64,000 nt of DNA, taken from the NCBI GenBank assembly GCA_022539475.1, contig VCMS01000074.1:62001-126000 (forward strand), written 5' to 3'. This DNA is from Gracilaria domingensis. Its lineage: Eukaryota > Rhodophyta > Florideophyceae > Gracilariales > Gracilariaceae. Positions 11,270 to 20,709 of this stretch are shown piece by piece. Position numbers and translations under genes: made by a program. How positions within the stretch are numbered: position 1 is the stretch's first letter; each line of letters starts with the position of its first letter. The notes beneath the pieces are model-generated. The model ran no database searches. It saw only the letters and a list, made by a program, of their open reading frames with translations, and was not told the DNA's origin.

Positions 11270-12010
11270 GCTACGCGCATGCCCCGCCACCGACGCTGCA
11301 TCCGTCGCTGCTTCTGCAGCTGCTACAGAAGCCGAGCACGCCACGAGCCCTCGACAGCAGCCCGAAGGCCGTCTCCCAGTCGAACCGCGCAAACTCCACG
11401 CTGGGCGCGCCCGAACGGCAGCCGAGCAACGCGTTCGTGCCGCCTATAAGCGCATAGCGCGGGTTTAGCTACACGCCCAGAATTGCGACGCGGTCTGCTG
11501 CGCAGGGAAGCGTGCGGGGGCGCAGCGCGATTGGCTGCACGTCGCACTGCACGATGAACACCATCTCGTGCCCGCGCAACGCGCGGATGTACTCGACGAC
11601 TCGTACGTGCTCGATGCCCACGTTTGGACGGGCGCGACGTCTCCTGACTCAATTAAATCGCCCCTGCGCATCACGTCGCGCGCTCCGCCGCCGTGCCCGT
11701 CAATAACGTGCGGCACAGCCAGGCTCCACATCGCTGCGTGCTTGAACCTTCCCAGCGTCAGCTTTGACCCGAACAACGCGGATCACGCAAGCTCGAGGTG
11801 GGCGGGCAAGCTCGCGTCTATCAGAACCGTGCGCTGCGCCGGAACCGGTTCTGCAACAGGGTCTGCTTCTCTTCTGCATTGTGGTTGTTGACATCGTCAA
11901 CCCGCATGTTCGGGGAGGAGGAGACAAAGCTGAGGAGCAGCAGCAGCTGCAGGGCAAACTTTAGGATCGAAAAACGCAACTTGAGAGAGAGCAGCTCGAG
12001 TTCCAAGCCG
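11270..12010 (-). pseudogene. Decayed gene for a secreted, possibly dirigent-like protein
   Basis: Minus-strand peptides in order, in shifting frames: a hydrophobic signal-like stretch (FALQLLLLLSFVSS, about 11930), then FGSKLTLGRFKHA (about 11750), VRVVEYIRALRG (about 11600), and YALIGGTNALLGC followed by VEFARFDWETAFGL (about 11450-11380). The last segment recalls the YAxxGGTG signature of dirigent and allene-oxide-cyclase barrels, but the match is short and I am unsure of it. At least three frame changes and one in-frame stop separate the pieces, so this is a pseudogene unless the sequence is poor. Its GC-rich context is shared with the neighbouring methyltransferase and minisatellite. Confidence 0.35.
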
Positions 12011-12324
12011 ATGGAGAAGCTAGGCACGCGGATGACCTGCCCACGCGCCCCGACAAAGCGATCTGACTTTGTTCAGGGTGTGGGATAATACTGTCAGACC
12101 CATGACAAACAGCTGCACCTGACGCCGCCGCACACGCGTGTAACGCAGCATCGCACGCGCTTTTGCCGAGCCCATCAATGGAAGCTCGCCTCATCCGTCA
12201 CTCGCGCTACGCAGTGCCCGCGCCGGAAGGTTGGATATTGCGATCACAAACGGTCTGATCCGGAGTGGCGCATCATTGCGAGCTCAAGCTCGACACTCTT
12301 CGCTTTAAACAAGAGACTGCTGCG

Positions 12325-13566
12325 ATGAATACGGAATGCTCAGACTCTTCAGAGTCCACTTTTTACGCCGAAAGAGATCGAAACATGGCCCAACTCTTCA
12401 TGATCACCATGTATGCCTTCCTCATTGTCGTCCGCCACCTGGAAAAGAAAAAGAAAGCACGCACGGAGACACGCTTCCCTAAAAACAAAGAGAGGTTCGA
12501 TGAGTTAACATCCGTGTACTCCGATCCAGACTTTCACGCCGCGTTTCGTATGAACCGGCAAACATTTAACCGCCTTTGTCACAAACTGCTGAAAAGCTCT
12601 TTCATCCGAGAGCGAGCTCCAACGAACACGCGAACTATTCCTGCGAGGACAAGAATCGCAATTGGTGTCCGAGTCATGGCCGGTGCAAGTGTTCACGACC
12701 TCATGCTCGCCTATAAGGTGAGCAAGTCAAGCGTTCACAAATGCTTTAAAGCATTTATTTCAGGCGTCGTAGAAACAATGGATCTCCCTGGAATCCCCGA
12801 CACAGATGAAAAACTTGAAGAAGCAAGTCTCAAATTTAAGATGTCGAGAAGGTTTCCGAATCCATTGACTGGCTGTATTGGTGCCCTTGACGGTATTTGC
12901 GTACGAATTAAGAAGCCTAGATCGTACGAAAACCCCAGTAGCTTCTTTTGTCGGAAGGGCTTTTTCTCTATTCCTGTCCAGGCTCTTGTAGACTCGTCAT
13001 ACAGGTTTATCGACTTTTCGGCGCTAGCAGTCGGTTCTACGAATGATGCGTTGGCTTTTGTTCTTTCGCCGCTTGCAAAGTTCTTGGACGCCGGGAAGCT
13101 ATTGCTTGGGTACTTTGTGGTTGGTGATAATGCGTACACACTTTCCAACTGGCTTGTTCCTCCCTTTCCTGGGAAGAATTTGGAAGCGTACGAGGACTCG
13201 ACGAATTTCTTTTTATCGTCCATGCGCATTCATGTGGAACAAGCTTTTGGGATTTTGAAGCGAAGATGGCGAGTATTCTACAATGGCGAGTTAAACTATG
13301 ATATAAATGACTGCGTGCCTATCATCGCAGCAGGGATGCTACTGCATAATTTCTGTATCGACAACCAAGGAGTTAATGAATATGAGTACAGCAGCGAGGA
13401 GGTGGAGGCTCTAAAGCAGGAGTCTGCCGAATGGCATGCACTCGTTAAGCACAAGCTCAGCGAACATGGGGGAGATGCGTCTTCGTTGGATCGGGGTTCG
13501 ATACGCGATTTATTAAGAGATGTTGTGAGGGAGAAGGGACTGCTTCGCCCCACTGTAGTGTGGTGA
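12325..13566 (+). CDS. Harbinger-like DDE transposase
   Basis: 413 residues from an ATG at 12325. The frame also extends upstream to 12265 without an ATG. An N-terminal hydrophobic helix (LFMITMYAFLIVV) is followed by a Lys/Arg cluster and a helix-turn-helix-like region (IPARTRIAIGVRVMAG through VSKSSVHKCF). The catalytic core then shows Asp in IGALDGICV, Asp in VVGDNAYTL and Glu in HVEQAFGILKRRW. This order and spacing match the DDE_Tnp_4 family of Harbinger and HARBI1-like proteins. It shares little sequence with the transposase at 8141-9337, so two lineages invaded this locus. No internal stops are seen. Confidence 0.85.
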   Translation: MNTECSDSSESTFYAERDRNMAQLFMITMYAFLIVVRHLEKKKKARTETRFPKNKERFDELTSVYSDPDFHAAFRMNRQTFNRLCHKLLKSSFIRERAPTNTRTIPARTRIAIGVRVMAGASVHDLMLAYKVSKSSVHKCFKAFISGVVETMDLPGIPDTDEKLEEASLKFKMSRRFPNPLTGCIGALDGICVRIKKPRSYENPSSFFCRKGFFSIPVQALVDSSYRFIDFSALAVGSTNDALAFVLSPLAKFLDAGKLLLGYFVVGDNAYTLSNWLVPPFPGKNLEAYEDSTNFFLSSMRIHVEQAFGILKRRWRVFYNGELNYDINDCVPIIAAGMLLHNFCIDNQGVNEYEYSSEEVEALKQESAEWHALVKHKLSEHGGDASSLDRGSIRDLLRDVVREKGLLRPTVVW

Positions 13567-13643
13567 TGAAGTTGGGTTTAGGATTTGCAGATACCCAGCG
13601 GTGAAATGAGCGCTCCGCCTTTGAAATGACCTCAGTAGAGTGT

Positions 13644-14048
13644 TCATCTGCGAGGAGTTCGGCGATACGCCGTTTCTCCGAAAGAGCTGGAGATACTACG
13701 TCCACCGCAACATATTTGACAACAATCCCATTCAGTAAACATAGCATCGAAAGCTGCCGTTTCCGTGTTTCCTCCTCGCTCCTCAGCTGTGTCTGCGAAT
13801 ACGAATCGCAAACGAGGCGCTCGCGCATTGGGCGAGAGAACAATCTCCGGTGTGATGGGTTGCAGAAATGATAGCGGTTCTTGTGAAGTTATGGTAGGAC
13901 AATCGTCGCAATCTGATAATCGTTGCGGGTCGGTGATGAGCACGGCGTTGCGGCGTGACGCATCGGCATCAACGACAAACACAGCGGGCGCATCCCGCGA
14001 CGACTGCCCGAATCGAGACAGCACACTCTCGGCCACTGCGTAGTGCAT
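13644..14048 (-). CDS. Hypothetical protein within the transposon
   Basis: An open frame of about 134 residues from an ATG at 14048, on the same strand as, and 59 bp downstream of, the large ORF at 14107-15687. It contains an ordered-looking acidic half (VFVVDADASRRN, LRFVFADTAEERGG) and a CCQICCGG cysteine cluster. I recognise no family. It could be a third transposon ORF, a further exon of the upstream ORF, or chance. Confidence 0.35.
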   Translation of the reverse strand: MHYAVAESVLSRFGQSSRDAPAVFVVDADASRRNAVLITDPQRLSDCDDCPTITSQEPLSFLQPITPEIVLSPNARAPRLRFVFADTAEERGGNTETAAFDAMFTEWDCCQICCGGRSISSSFGETAYRRTPRR

Positions 14049-14106
14049 GGACACAAACGGCAAAGGTGCATACAATTAATCTATCTGTAACAGTACTCTA
14101 GTTCTA

Positions 14107-15687
14107 TCACTCATTACCTTCCCTTCTGTCCCCCTCGTTCTCTCCAAGCATTGCTTCGAAAAGCTTGTTTATGGAGTTATACGCCTTTTTCAAGCGAGAT
14201 ATGTGCTCATCGTCCGCACCTCTCTTCTGGGCCTCTTGATACTTGATGTTGGCCTCTTCTAACATCCTCGTCACTTCCATTAGAGAGGTCGTTTGCTGTA
14301 TTTGAGCCTGTAAAGAACTACAGGCTGCCTGAGAGGTGGTCGATTCTTTCGCTTCCTTGCGATCCCTGTGCTTCTCCTTCTGTATATCGACGCTCTGCCT
14401 GAAGCTCCCCGCCACCAGGTCCATATGCGAACTTAAATTTGAAACCATATCATGAATAGCATTGTCACTGCTTTCTCGTTGAGACTTGGGACGCTTGGAT
14501 CCTTGAGATACATCACCTCCGCTAGAATGCCTACGCTTTCTACCGAGAATCACATCAATGTTCCTGGTAACACCCAGAGATCCACCCGCGTCGTTTGGTA
14601 GCTTCTTCGTCATAAACTGGCCGACTTGGCGATCGTAGTCAACATAGTCCAGCCCATACACACAATACGTTATGTACACGCGTCGACCTAACGCAGACAG
14701 CTGGTTTTTTTGCTGGATTCGGTGGCAAAAGTCAATAAACGGCAACTCGCCATTGTTACCGGAAACTTCGTAATTTGCAACGGTACTCGTCCAGTTACTG
14801 GTGTTTTCTCGCCAAACCGTCGACAATTTCTGGCCCGTGCGCTGTGTCAACGGCACCAAACCCGGACAGAGGTCCTGGACAGGCTCTGGAAAAGATTCAT
14901 TTGGGCAAAATGCGGGATTATTGAACCTCGATGCAATCCGGTCCCACAAGTGTGACTTCTTGATGCCTATATCTTGTTTGTCTCGCGGGATTGTGATGCA
15001 GAGGTTGGAAATGTATCGCTTTGTCTGCTCGTCGTCTCTCATTAGGAGCAGCAGACGAGCAAATTCATCGTCACAGAACTCTGGGGTTTGTTTCTTGCCT
15101 CCTTCTTCGGTTTCCTTATTTGGTGGTTCTCTCATTGCGGACAACGAAACACTGCCGACGGAGGAAGATGTAGAATTCAGTAAATTGGGGGGGAGAATTC
15201 GCTCGAATGCCTTTCTCTCCTTGTCGTTGCCAAGCATAGCAAGGAAAACCACACTGGCAGGCATCCGTGCACACGTTGCGTGCTTTTTCACTTCAATATG
15301 CTGTGAAACAGCCTCTTTCGCTAACGAATCAAGCAAGGAGACTGGCATAATGGCACGTTCGACCTCGCTAAGGACGTGAAGAGCCAATCGTGCGCGCAAC
15401 ACGTCGCGCTTACCAGAGTTTGAGCGGCGAGCGCGGTAGTCCTGTAGCAATTCTTTTAGTTGGGAAATACTTCTGGTAAGGATAAAGTCGTATGAAAAGT
15501 CAAGCTCTTCATTTACGGTGGTAAAGTGCATCTTTTGGTACTTGCTCTTGGATGGTGAAGCTGTTGAGGAATTGGACGGTAAATGCGGTCTTGTTTGTTG
15601 TTGTGCCGTCGTCTTTGGGTCTTCATCGGAAGGTAAAAGGGCTTCTTTGGCGAGTTCCGCTTCTTCAATTTCTTCGTCCGAATTCAT
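14107..15687 (-). CDS. Transposon partner ORF, unknown fold
   Basis: About 526 residues from an ATG at 15687. The N-terminus is acidic and Ser/Thr-rich. The middle contains a helical region (SQLKELLQDYRARRSNSGKR to SLLDSLAKEAV) and a stretch with conserved-looking Trp and aromatic residues (KKSHLWDRIASRFNNPAF, FIDFCHRIQQK, VYITYCVYGLDYVDYDRQ). A basic segment GRKRRHSSGG may be a nuclear signal, and the C-terminal 130 residues form a likely coiled coil. I recognise no named domain. Its position opposite a DDE transposase suggests a DNA-binding or accessory role like Harbinger ORF1, by inference only. Base composition is similar to the transposase gene. Confidence 0.65.
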   Translation of the reverse strand: MNSDEEIEEAELAKEALLPSDEDPKTTAQQQTRPHLPSNSSTASPSKSKYQKMHFTTVNEELDFSYDFILTRSISQLKELLQDYRARRSNSGKRDVLRARLALHVLSEVERAIMPVSLLDSLAKEAVSQHIEVKKHATCARMPASVVFLAMLGNDKERKAFERILPPNLLNSTSSSVGSVSLSAMREPPNKETEEGGKKQTPEFCDDEFARLLLLMRDDEQTKRYISNLCITIPRDKQDIGIKKSHLWDRIASRFNNPAFCPNESFPEPVQDLCPGLVPLTQRTGQKLSTVWRENTSNWTSTVANYEVSGNNGELPFIDFCHRIQQKNQLSALGRRVYITYCVYGLDYVDYDRQVGQFMTKKLPNDAGGSLGVTRNIDVILGRKRRHSSGGDVSQGSKRPKSQRESSDNAIHDMVSNLSSHMDLVAGSFRQSVDIQKEKHRDRKEAKESTTSQAACSSLQAQIQQTTSLMEVTRMLEEANIKYQEAQKRGADDEHISRLKKAYNSINKLFEAMLGENEGDRREGNE

Positions 15688-15952
15688 GTGGGCGACGTAG
15701 AGTAATATCACCCCAACGGGGTGACGAACGGAGTGCGCGTGGTAGGGGATCGTCGGGATTTCGATAGGGGTGCGCAACTTTTGGAAGCACCCCTCTGGTA
15801 GGGACGCTATAATCTGCTGGCTGCTCCTGCTTTGCAGTAACTGCGCAGCAAGGTTTGGGCTAAGTTGGTCTTGTTCGATGCTGGTATGGGTGGGGGGTCA
15901 GACGAAGTGGAGGAATCTCAAGAGTGGCTCACAGATCTATTAAATACCCCAA

Positions 15953-16002
15953 ACTGGCTCGCGGCTACCGTGAAGCAATCTACGTGGTAGCAGCGAGCCA
16001 GT
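15953..16002. repeat. Imperfect hairpin near the transposon end
   Basis: ACTGGCTCGC and the matching GCGAGCCAGT bound a 50-bp inverted repeat with a few mismatches towards the loop. It lies about 265 bp beyond the start of the 14107-15687 ORF and could be part of a transposon terminus. The region 15780-16390 otherwise shows no gene. Confidence 0.6.
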
Positions 16003-16393
16003 TCGACGTAATACTAACCGCAAGGTTATTTGTAACGTCCAAAAGTACGTTTTGTTTGCGCCGCAGCTTTGCCGTAGTTTTGGTACCCAACCCCTAAGGC
16101 TCACAACAAACTTCATGAAACAGAAATGCTCACAAATACTCGTACACGTTTGGTGCTACGTTTGCTGAAATCTTCACAAACCTCCTGTGTGCGTAAGCTC
16201 TGTAGTGTCGCCAGCGCCCCTGTCGCCAAGAAACAGAAAACAGGAGACGGGGCATCGAGCCAGTCAGTTGCGACTTGATTCAACCTGTGCTGAATGTTGA
16301 GGCTGCCGCGTGGCTTTGCTTCTTGCGCGATGCTTCTGCCTTTCCAATAAACTTCCCCTGCTTGCGGCGATATGCGGCGCCACCTCTCTTCTC

Positions 16394-16660
16394 CTTCTGT
16401 GCCGCGCGCTACGCGCGGCGTCTTTCATCACCGCCGCGCGACAGCGCGCGGCACTCTTCATTCCGCACCGCGCAGCGCTGCGCGGCGCTCTTCATTCTGC
16501 GCCGCACAGCTCTGCGCGGCGCTTCCCAACGCCCCGCGGGAGCGCGCGGCGCATTTCCTTCTACGCCGCGCGACAGCGCGTGGCGTACCTCATTCTGCGC
16601 CGCGCAGCGGTGCGCGGCGCCCGGCGGCTGTGGCGCGCGACGCTGCGCGGCGCTCGGTGT
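16394..16660. repeat. Tandem array of about eight GC-rich hairpin units (31-34 bp)
   Basis: Units of the form TTCATTCTGCGCCGCGC, then 4-6 variable bases, then GCGCGGCGCTC follow one another without gaps. The palindromic arms are well kept while the central bases vary (CTA, ACA, AGCGCT, AGCGGT and so on). Several long overlapping open frames exist here only because of the GC-rich repetition. A single related hairpin occurs at 6706-6730. Confidence 0.8.
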
Positions 16661-16727
16661 GTTGGATGAGGGCGCAGCTTCTTGCCGTCGCCCTCATCTC
16701 TTCTTCCGCTGAGCTGGAAAAATTCTT

Positions 16728-16764
16728 GGGGGGGTGTCCCAGAGAATTCCTTGGACACCCCCCC
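16728..16764. repeat. Hairpin, 12-bp perfect arms with G7/C7 ends
   Basis: GGGGGGGTGTCC at 16728-16739 pairs exactly with GGACACCCCCCC at 16753-16764 around a 13-nt loop. It follows the hairpin array at a distance of about 70 bp. From 16765 to 17150 I see no gene. Confidence 0.85.
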
Positions 16765-17156
16765 CGCAAACGCCACCACACATATGTCAAAGGCCACGTC
16801 AGGTATGTATGTTTTGCATATGCGGTGTATTTTCTTCCCTTGTACACAACTCTTAGAGCGAATGCATTATGAGGCGTTCGAGAACAAGACTGTGTGTCTG
16901 GTTCTCCTCAGCACTGCCTTTATATTGAGTGTAGAGAGCACAAAGTGCTCTCGTAAGCACTAAAATATAAGCAGTTGAATAAACGCGTGCCACCTAATCT
17001 ATATTACTTCTGAGAACAACGCCTGCTCATTGCCACATGGAAGTTGAACTATGACATTAGTATTACCTAATATGAATTTCGGTTCATGCGGGACGTAATG
17101 ATATTTTGCGTAGCTGGCAGAAGCCCAAGCACTAGTTGCTCTATGACTTTGTTTTG

Positions 17157-17200
17157 CCAAGTCAGCTGTCAACTGACTTGGTGAGGGTGCTTATAAAAGG
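17157..17200 (+). promoter_or_regulatory. Possible promoter: 9-bp inverted repeat followed by TATAAAAG
   Basis: CCAAGTCAG and CTGACTTGG (17157-17181) form a dyad 10 bp before TTATAAAAGG (about 17191-17200) on the plus strand. A hydrophobic, signal-like stretch is readable downstream (about 17260-17320), but it soon meets the convergent GTPase gene, so any transcript is short or decayed. The function is inferred from the motif pair only. Confidence 0.3.
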
Positions 17201-17390
17201 TCATCCGAGTTATCGGGTAGCCACTCACAGGAGCAGACAACTCCGCGTGAGGTACCCTTTCTCCTTCTTTGCAGTAGCACTACCAACTCCCCTACTCCTC
17301 CTATCGGCTGAGAACGCATTCTCCAACACAGTACATCAGTACGCCCCTGCAATTCACATTTCAAGTGAGACCATTTCACGACGTAATGCT

Positions 17391-19520
17391 TCAGAATGGA
17401 TTACATCCCATGTGTTTTTGGAGCTCGGATTTTTCAAGAGAGTCCATCTTTCCAACGACATTGGGATCCATTATCATGTCCTCAAGATGTGCCTGTAATT
17501 CTTTTGGAGAGCTGCCCTCCAGGTGCTTAAGTGTGTAGTTGTGTACGACAACCCTTCTACCCGTATTCTTGGAAAAAGTTTCAGTTTCTCCTTCATTTTT
17601 AAGTACGATTTCTGCCTTCTTTGAGAGTCTCATCAACATCCTAATCTTCTCCAAACCCGAGATTTCAATAGAAGAAAACAAAGCTTTCGATAACAATGTC
17701 CTAGGTAATTCGCCATCTGCAGAAAATATAAATACTGTCTCAGGCCGATTATCATCTTTCGAACCTACTAGATGATTGAAGTAGTAACGTAATCGTTCTC
17801 CCACTCCCGGAAGCAGCTCCACCATTATGCTCTCAACTTTGTCTCCGTATCTATTACCGACTTTGATTCGTACCCGTGGTGCATTCAGTATTTCCGTTCG
17901 AAGCGCATCGAATTCTTCGCTAGACGCTTTGAGAACCTCGTTTCTTTGTTGCTCCATCAACTTAGCCTCCTTTAAAAGTTCGAAACCACGAAGAATCGTA
18001 CGGGCCACTCTAGTTGTTTGAGATTCTGCTTTCCAGATGGTTTCCTGAATTTTTCTGATTGCCTCTTCTTGACCGTTCTGTTCTGCATTGTAAAACACTA
18101 ATCTGTCTTTGGCAGATTCCTCACCGATGCCCAGTGTGTCTGCGAGACGTTTAGACCAGTAAGCTTTTTTGTCCGAAATCTTATCTTCTTTTTCAATTTC
18201 TTTGTTTAATCCGATACATATGTACACGCATGAAACAAATGCATCACCAAATGCTCTTCGGTATACATTAATGGTGTTAGTAAGACTTCCTGGCCATCTT
18301 GACCCGTCCTTCGAGACGATAATTAGAGTACAGACGGAACTTTTTCTTGTCAGATGGTGAATAAGCATGCCCTCGTATAGATGGTCTTGGGTATCTTCGT
18401 CGTTCAATCCTGGAGTGTCCCAAACCATAATATTTCTTTCTGGATGAAGTAATCCGTTTTTCCCAACAAGACTTCCACAAATTTCTGCGGTTCCCGTTCC
18501 TGCATGGGAGACATAAAACTTATTCGCACCGGTCAACGCGTTTCCTAGAGTGGATTTTCCCTCTCCTGTTTCCCCGAGCATGTAAACATTCTTAACTTTC
18601 ATTTGTTCAGCTTCAACATTAAGGATACGTTCAATCTTATCAATGTCGAAGTCGCTCACTGTTCTTCTCTGTCTAAGAATTCTCTCATACTTCTTGAACT
18701 CCAAAGGAGTAGGCCAAAAGTACCTAAGTGTTGGGAGTTAGTGCAAGTCCTTGGTGAACGAAAAATCAATAGCAGCGCCATGGGGTGTAAGAGAAAGAAC
18801 TTACGTTAGAGATATAAGACAAGCGTTTCTCTTCAACTCACATGCGCTCTGTGCAAACCTAGAACCAGTTTGTTCCACAGCGAAAACACCTCTGGAGTCC
18901 TGAATAGTGCAGCACAAAATTTTGCATAGTAAGTACAGCGCACCGGTAGTAGAGATAAGTTCATCTCGCTTTGCACTCTGTAGAGGAACCGCCTTGACCA
19001 TCACATGCACTGGTTCATCCGTCTCGTGCTCCATCCCAGAAAAAAGACCATGGCTATTCAAATGCAGCAGCTTGCTGGCGAATTCTGAAGTCGCTGAAGT
19101 GCGATCAAATGTTGATAGTAAATCATCATCTTGATGGTGTATGCTAGATGATTGTTCTGCGCAGAACTTCACTGAAATTTGCAGACAACTTGTCCGGTGA
19201 AGGATGGTGTGTAACGCTAAAGATACATTTAGCAAACGGTCGCGAAGCACGTTACTCGAAATGTTTGTCATTGACTCAAGAATATCACTTTGAACCCTTC
19301 TCCACTCAGCTCTCTCTATTGACCGATGTACTTCAGCTAATTTGTCATTCAACGTGGAAAGTTGTTGATCCATTGCCTTCCGAAACGTTTTTATGTTTCC
19401 CGACAGAGACTTGACTTCGTTCTTCGTTGCTTCAATAGCATCCTGACCACTTTCAAACTTACCTCCGATAACAGAGAGTATGCCTTTGGCAATGAGCTCC
19501 ACGAAAACCACATCGGCCAT
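17391..19520 (-). CDS. AIG1/GIMAP-like GTPase with unique N-terminal exon
   Basis: Two exons. Exon 1 (19520-18805) ends at a GTAAGT donor. The 81-bp intron (18804-18724) has a CACTAAC branch site and a CTTAG acceptor, and exon 2 runs 18723-17391. Splicing restores the frame across an ACG codon, giving about 685 residues. Exon 1 encodes a helical, probably coiled-coil region without a known domain. Exon 2 carries the G domain: P-loop LGETGEGKST, a switch segment GTGTAEI, WDTPGLND as G3, and the AIG1-type conserved box IIVSKDGSRWPGSL. The NKxD guanine-specificity motif is replaced by IGLNKEIE, so nucleotide specificity is uncertain. A charged C-terminal helical region follows. Known relatives are septin-like GTPases that assemble on membranes and often act in immunity. 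A related gene is transcribed divergently from 20710. Confidence 0.85.
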
Positions 19521-20402
19521 GAAGATTGAACTCTCGTAATGAACTCAATCCCTTGCGGTGTGTCGAGTAGAGGAAGGCGTCACACGCAACATAGCACAGC
19601 GGACAAGAGAGCAAACGTTTTATAAGTTAGTCGCAGGACTTCGAAAGATAATGCGATATCGTAGCCCTGCAAAAACGCAAATCTGTTAGCTCTACCGAAA
19701 TAAAGCATGCAGAAGAAATATTCAATGGTCTCCCTTGCTCGTGGGGCAGTTGATTATGCTTTCTCGCCCATTGCAGATAAGGTTGCTGTTGTACATATAC
19801 GTTGCGGATTACGTCATAGACTTCTTCATTGTTTGATGGCCAATAATTGTGCCCCATGATCGGTATTTCCATTGCCTCTAGCGAGTCCGATCCTGGCGCG
19901 TAAGAAACTCTGCATATTATCTTCGCGGTCTTATCGAGGCGTTTTGATGGGGCATTCTGCCTGCTGTTGGAGCTTGCGTGAGCATAAATAACGAGAGTTG
20001 CCGGTGAATCTTGCGTGAAGAGTTGTTACCTTCTCCCTCGAAATGGTCTGAATTCCTCGGCCGAAATCCTACTCGAGAAAAATACAGACTACAGGCCGCC
20101 CCAACTCGTTGTAGTTGTGCTCACTGTTGTTAATGGCCTTGTGAGCGAAAGGGCACGAGGGGAATTACGAGCTCCGGGCCTTCAAGTGAACGAAATGACC
20201 TGCAGATACCTGAATGTAGTTCAGTGCTACTGCCCCCTCTACCCGCGACGAAGACTGCATGGCCCTTGCCAAAGGATATTTTTACACTAGCTGTTGTACG
20301 ATCACGCGCACGGGCATTAAGGATGCCCCTGTACAAACCCAATACGGGGCACATCTTGGAAGAAACATATATCGAAATAAATGGACGTCAACGGTCTGAG
20401 AT

Positions 20403-20452
20403 TGCATAATGGCACGATATGCCATTATAATGGCACATCGTGCCATTATGCA
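20403..20452. repeat. Nested palindrome between the two GTPase genes
   Basis: Outer arms 20403-20418 and 20437-20452 are exact 16-bp reverse complements. The interior contains a second perfect palindrome, GCCATTATAATGGC (20421-20434). The 1.19-kb intergenic stretch 19521-20709 that holds it shows no convincing gene and presumably contains the promoters of both divergent GTPase genes. Confidence 0.85.
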
Positions 20453-20709
20453 CTCTGCCTTTCAAGCCTAATTCAGATTTAGGGGCCCATTCTGCACCGC
20501 CGGAAACTACAAATTGTGATAGAACAATGATTTTTGAATATATGAATCGAATATGGGACATTTCCAGTGCATTGCAGATATCCTGATATTTGGTTCCTCG
20601 TTTCCTGGCCTTTCTTCCATATCAAGAGATAGTATAACTGACCACTACATAAACTCGTCAGACTTCGTCTTGCTTTTTGCATACCTGAGATAATTCTACT
20701 CAGACACCA

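Larger units (their letters stand above)
12265..15800. mobile_element. PIF/Harbinger-type DNA transposon, copy 2 (different family)
   Basis: A DDE transposase on the plus strand (12325-13566) converges with a large minus-strand ORF (14107-15687). A smaller minus-strand ORF lies between (13644-14048). The two-gene convergent layout matches Harbinger elements, although the partner is not an obvious Myb protein. Open frames suggest recent activity. Ends are approximate: I found no clear terminal inverted repeats. Confidence 0.6.

Noticed and set aside
10410-11457. Long plus-strand open frames of 230-261 residues
   Set aside because: They overlie the minus-strand methyltransferase and the 70-bp tandem repeat. 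High GC content removes stops, and the peptides are Arg/Ala/Pro-rich without domains.
16275-16872. Overlapping open frames of 119-166 residues, or alternatively a CRISPR array
   Set aside because: The frames are translations of the GC-rich hairpin array. A CRISPR reading fails because there are no unique spacers of constant length and the conserved parts are the dyad arms.
19627-19872. Minus-strand ORF of 81 residues with an ordered-looking start
   Set aside because: No domain, no clear splice partner, and it sits in the shared promoter region of the GTPase pair. It could be a small exon but is not supportable.
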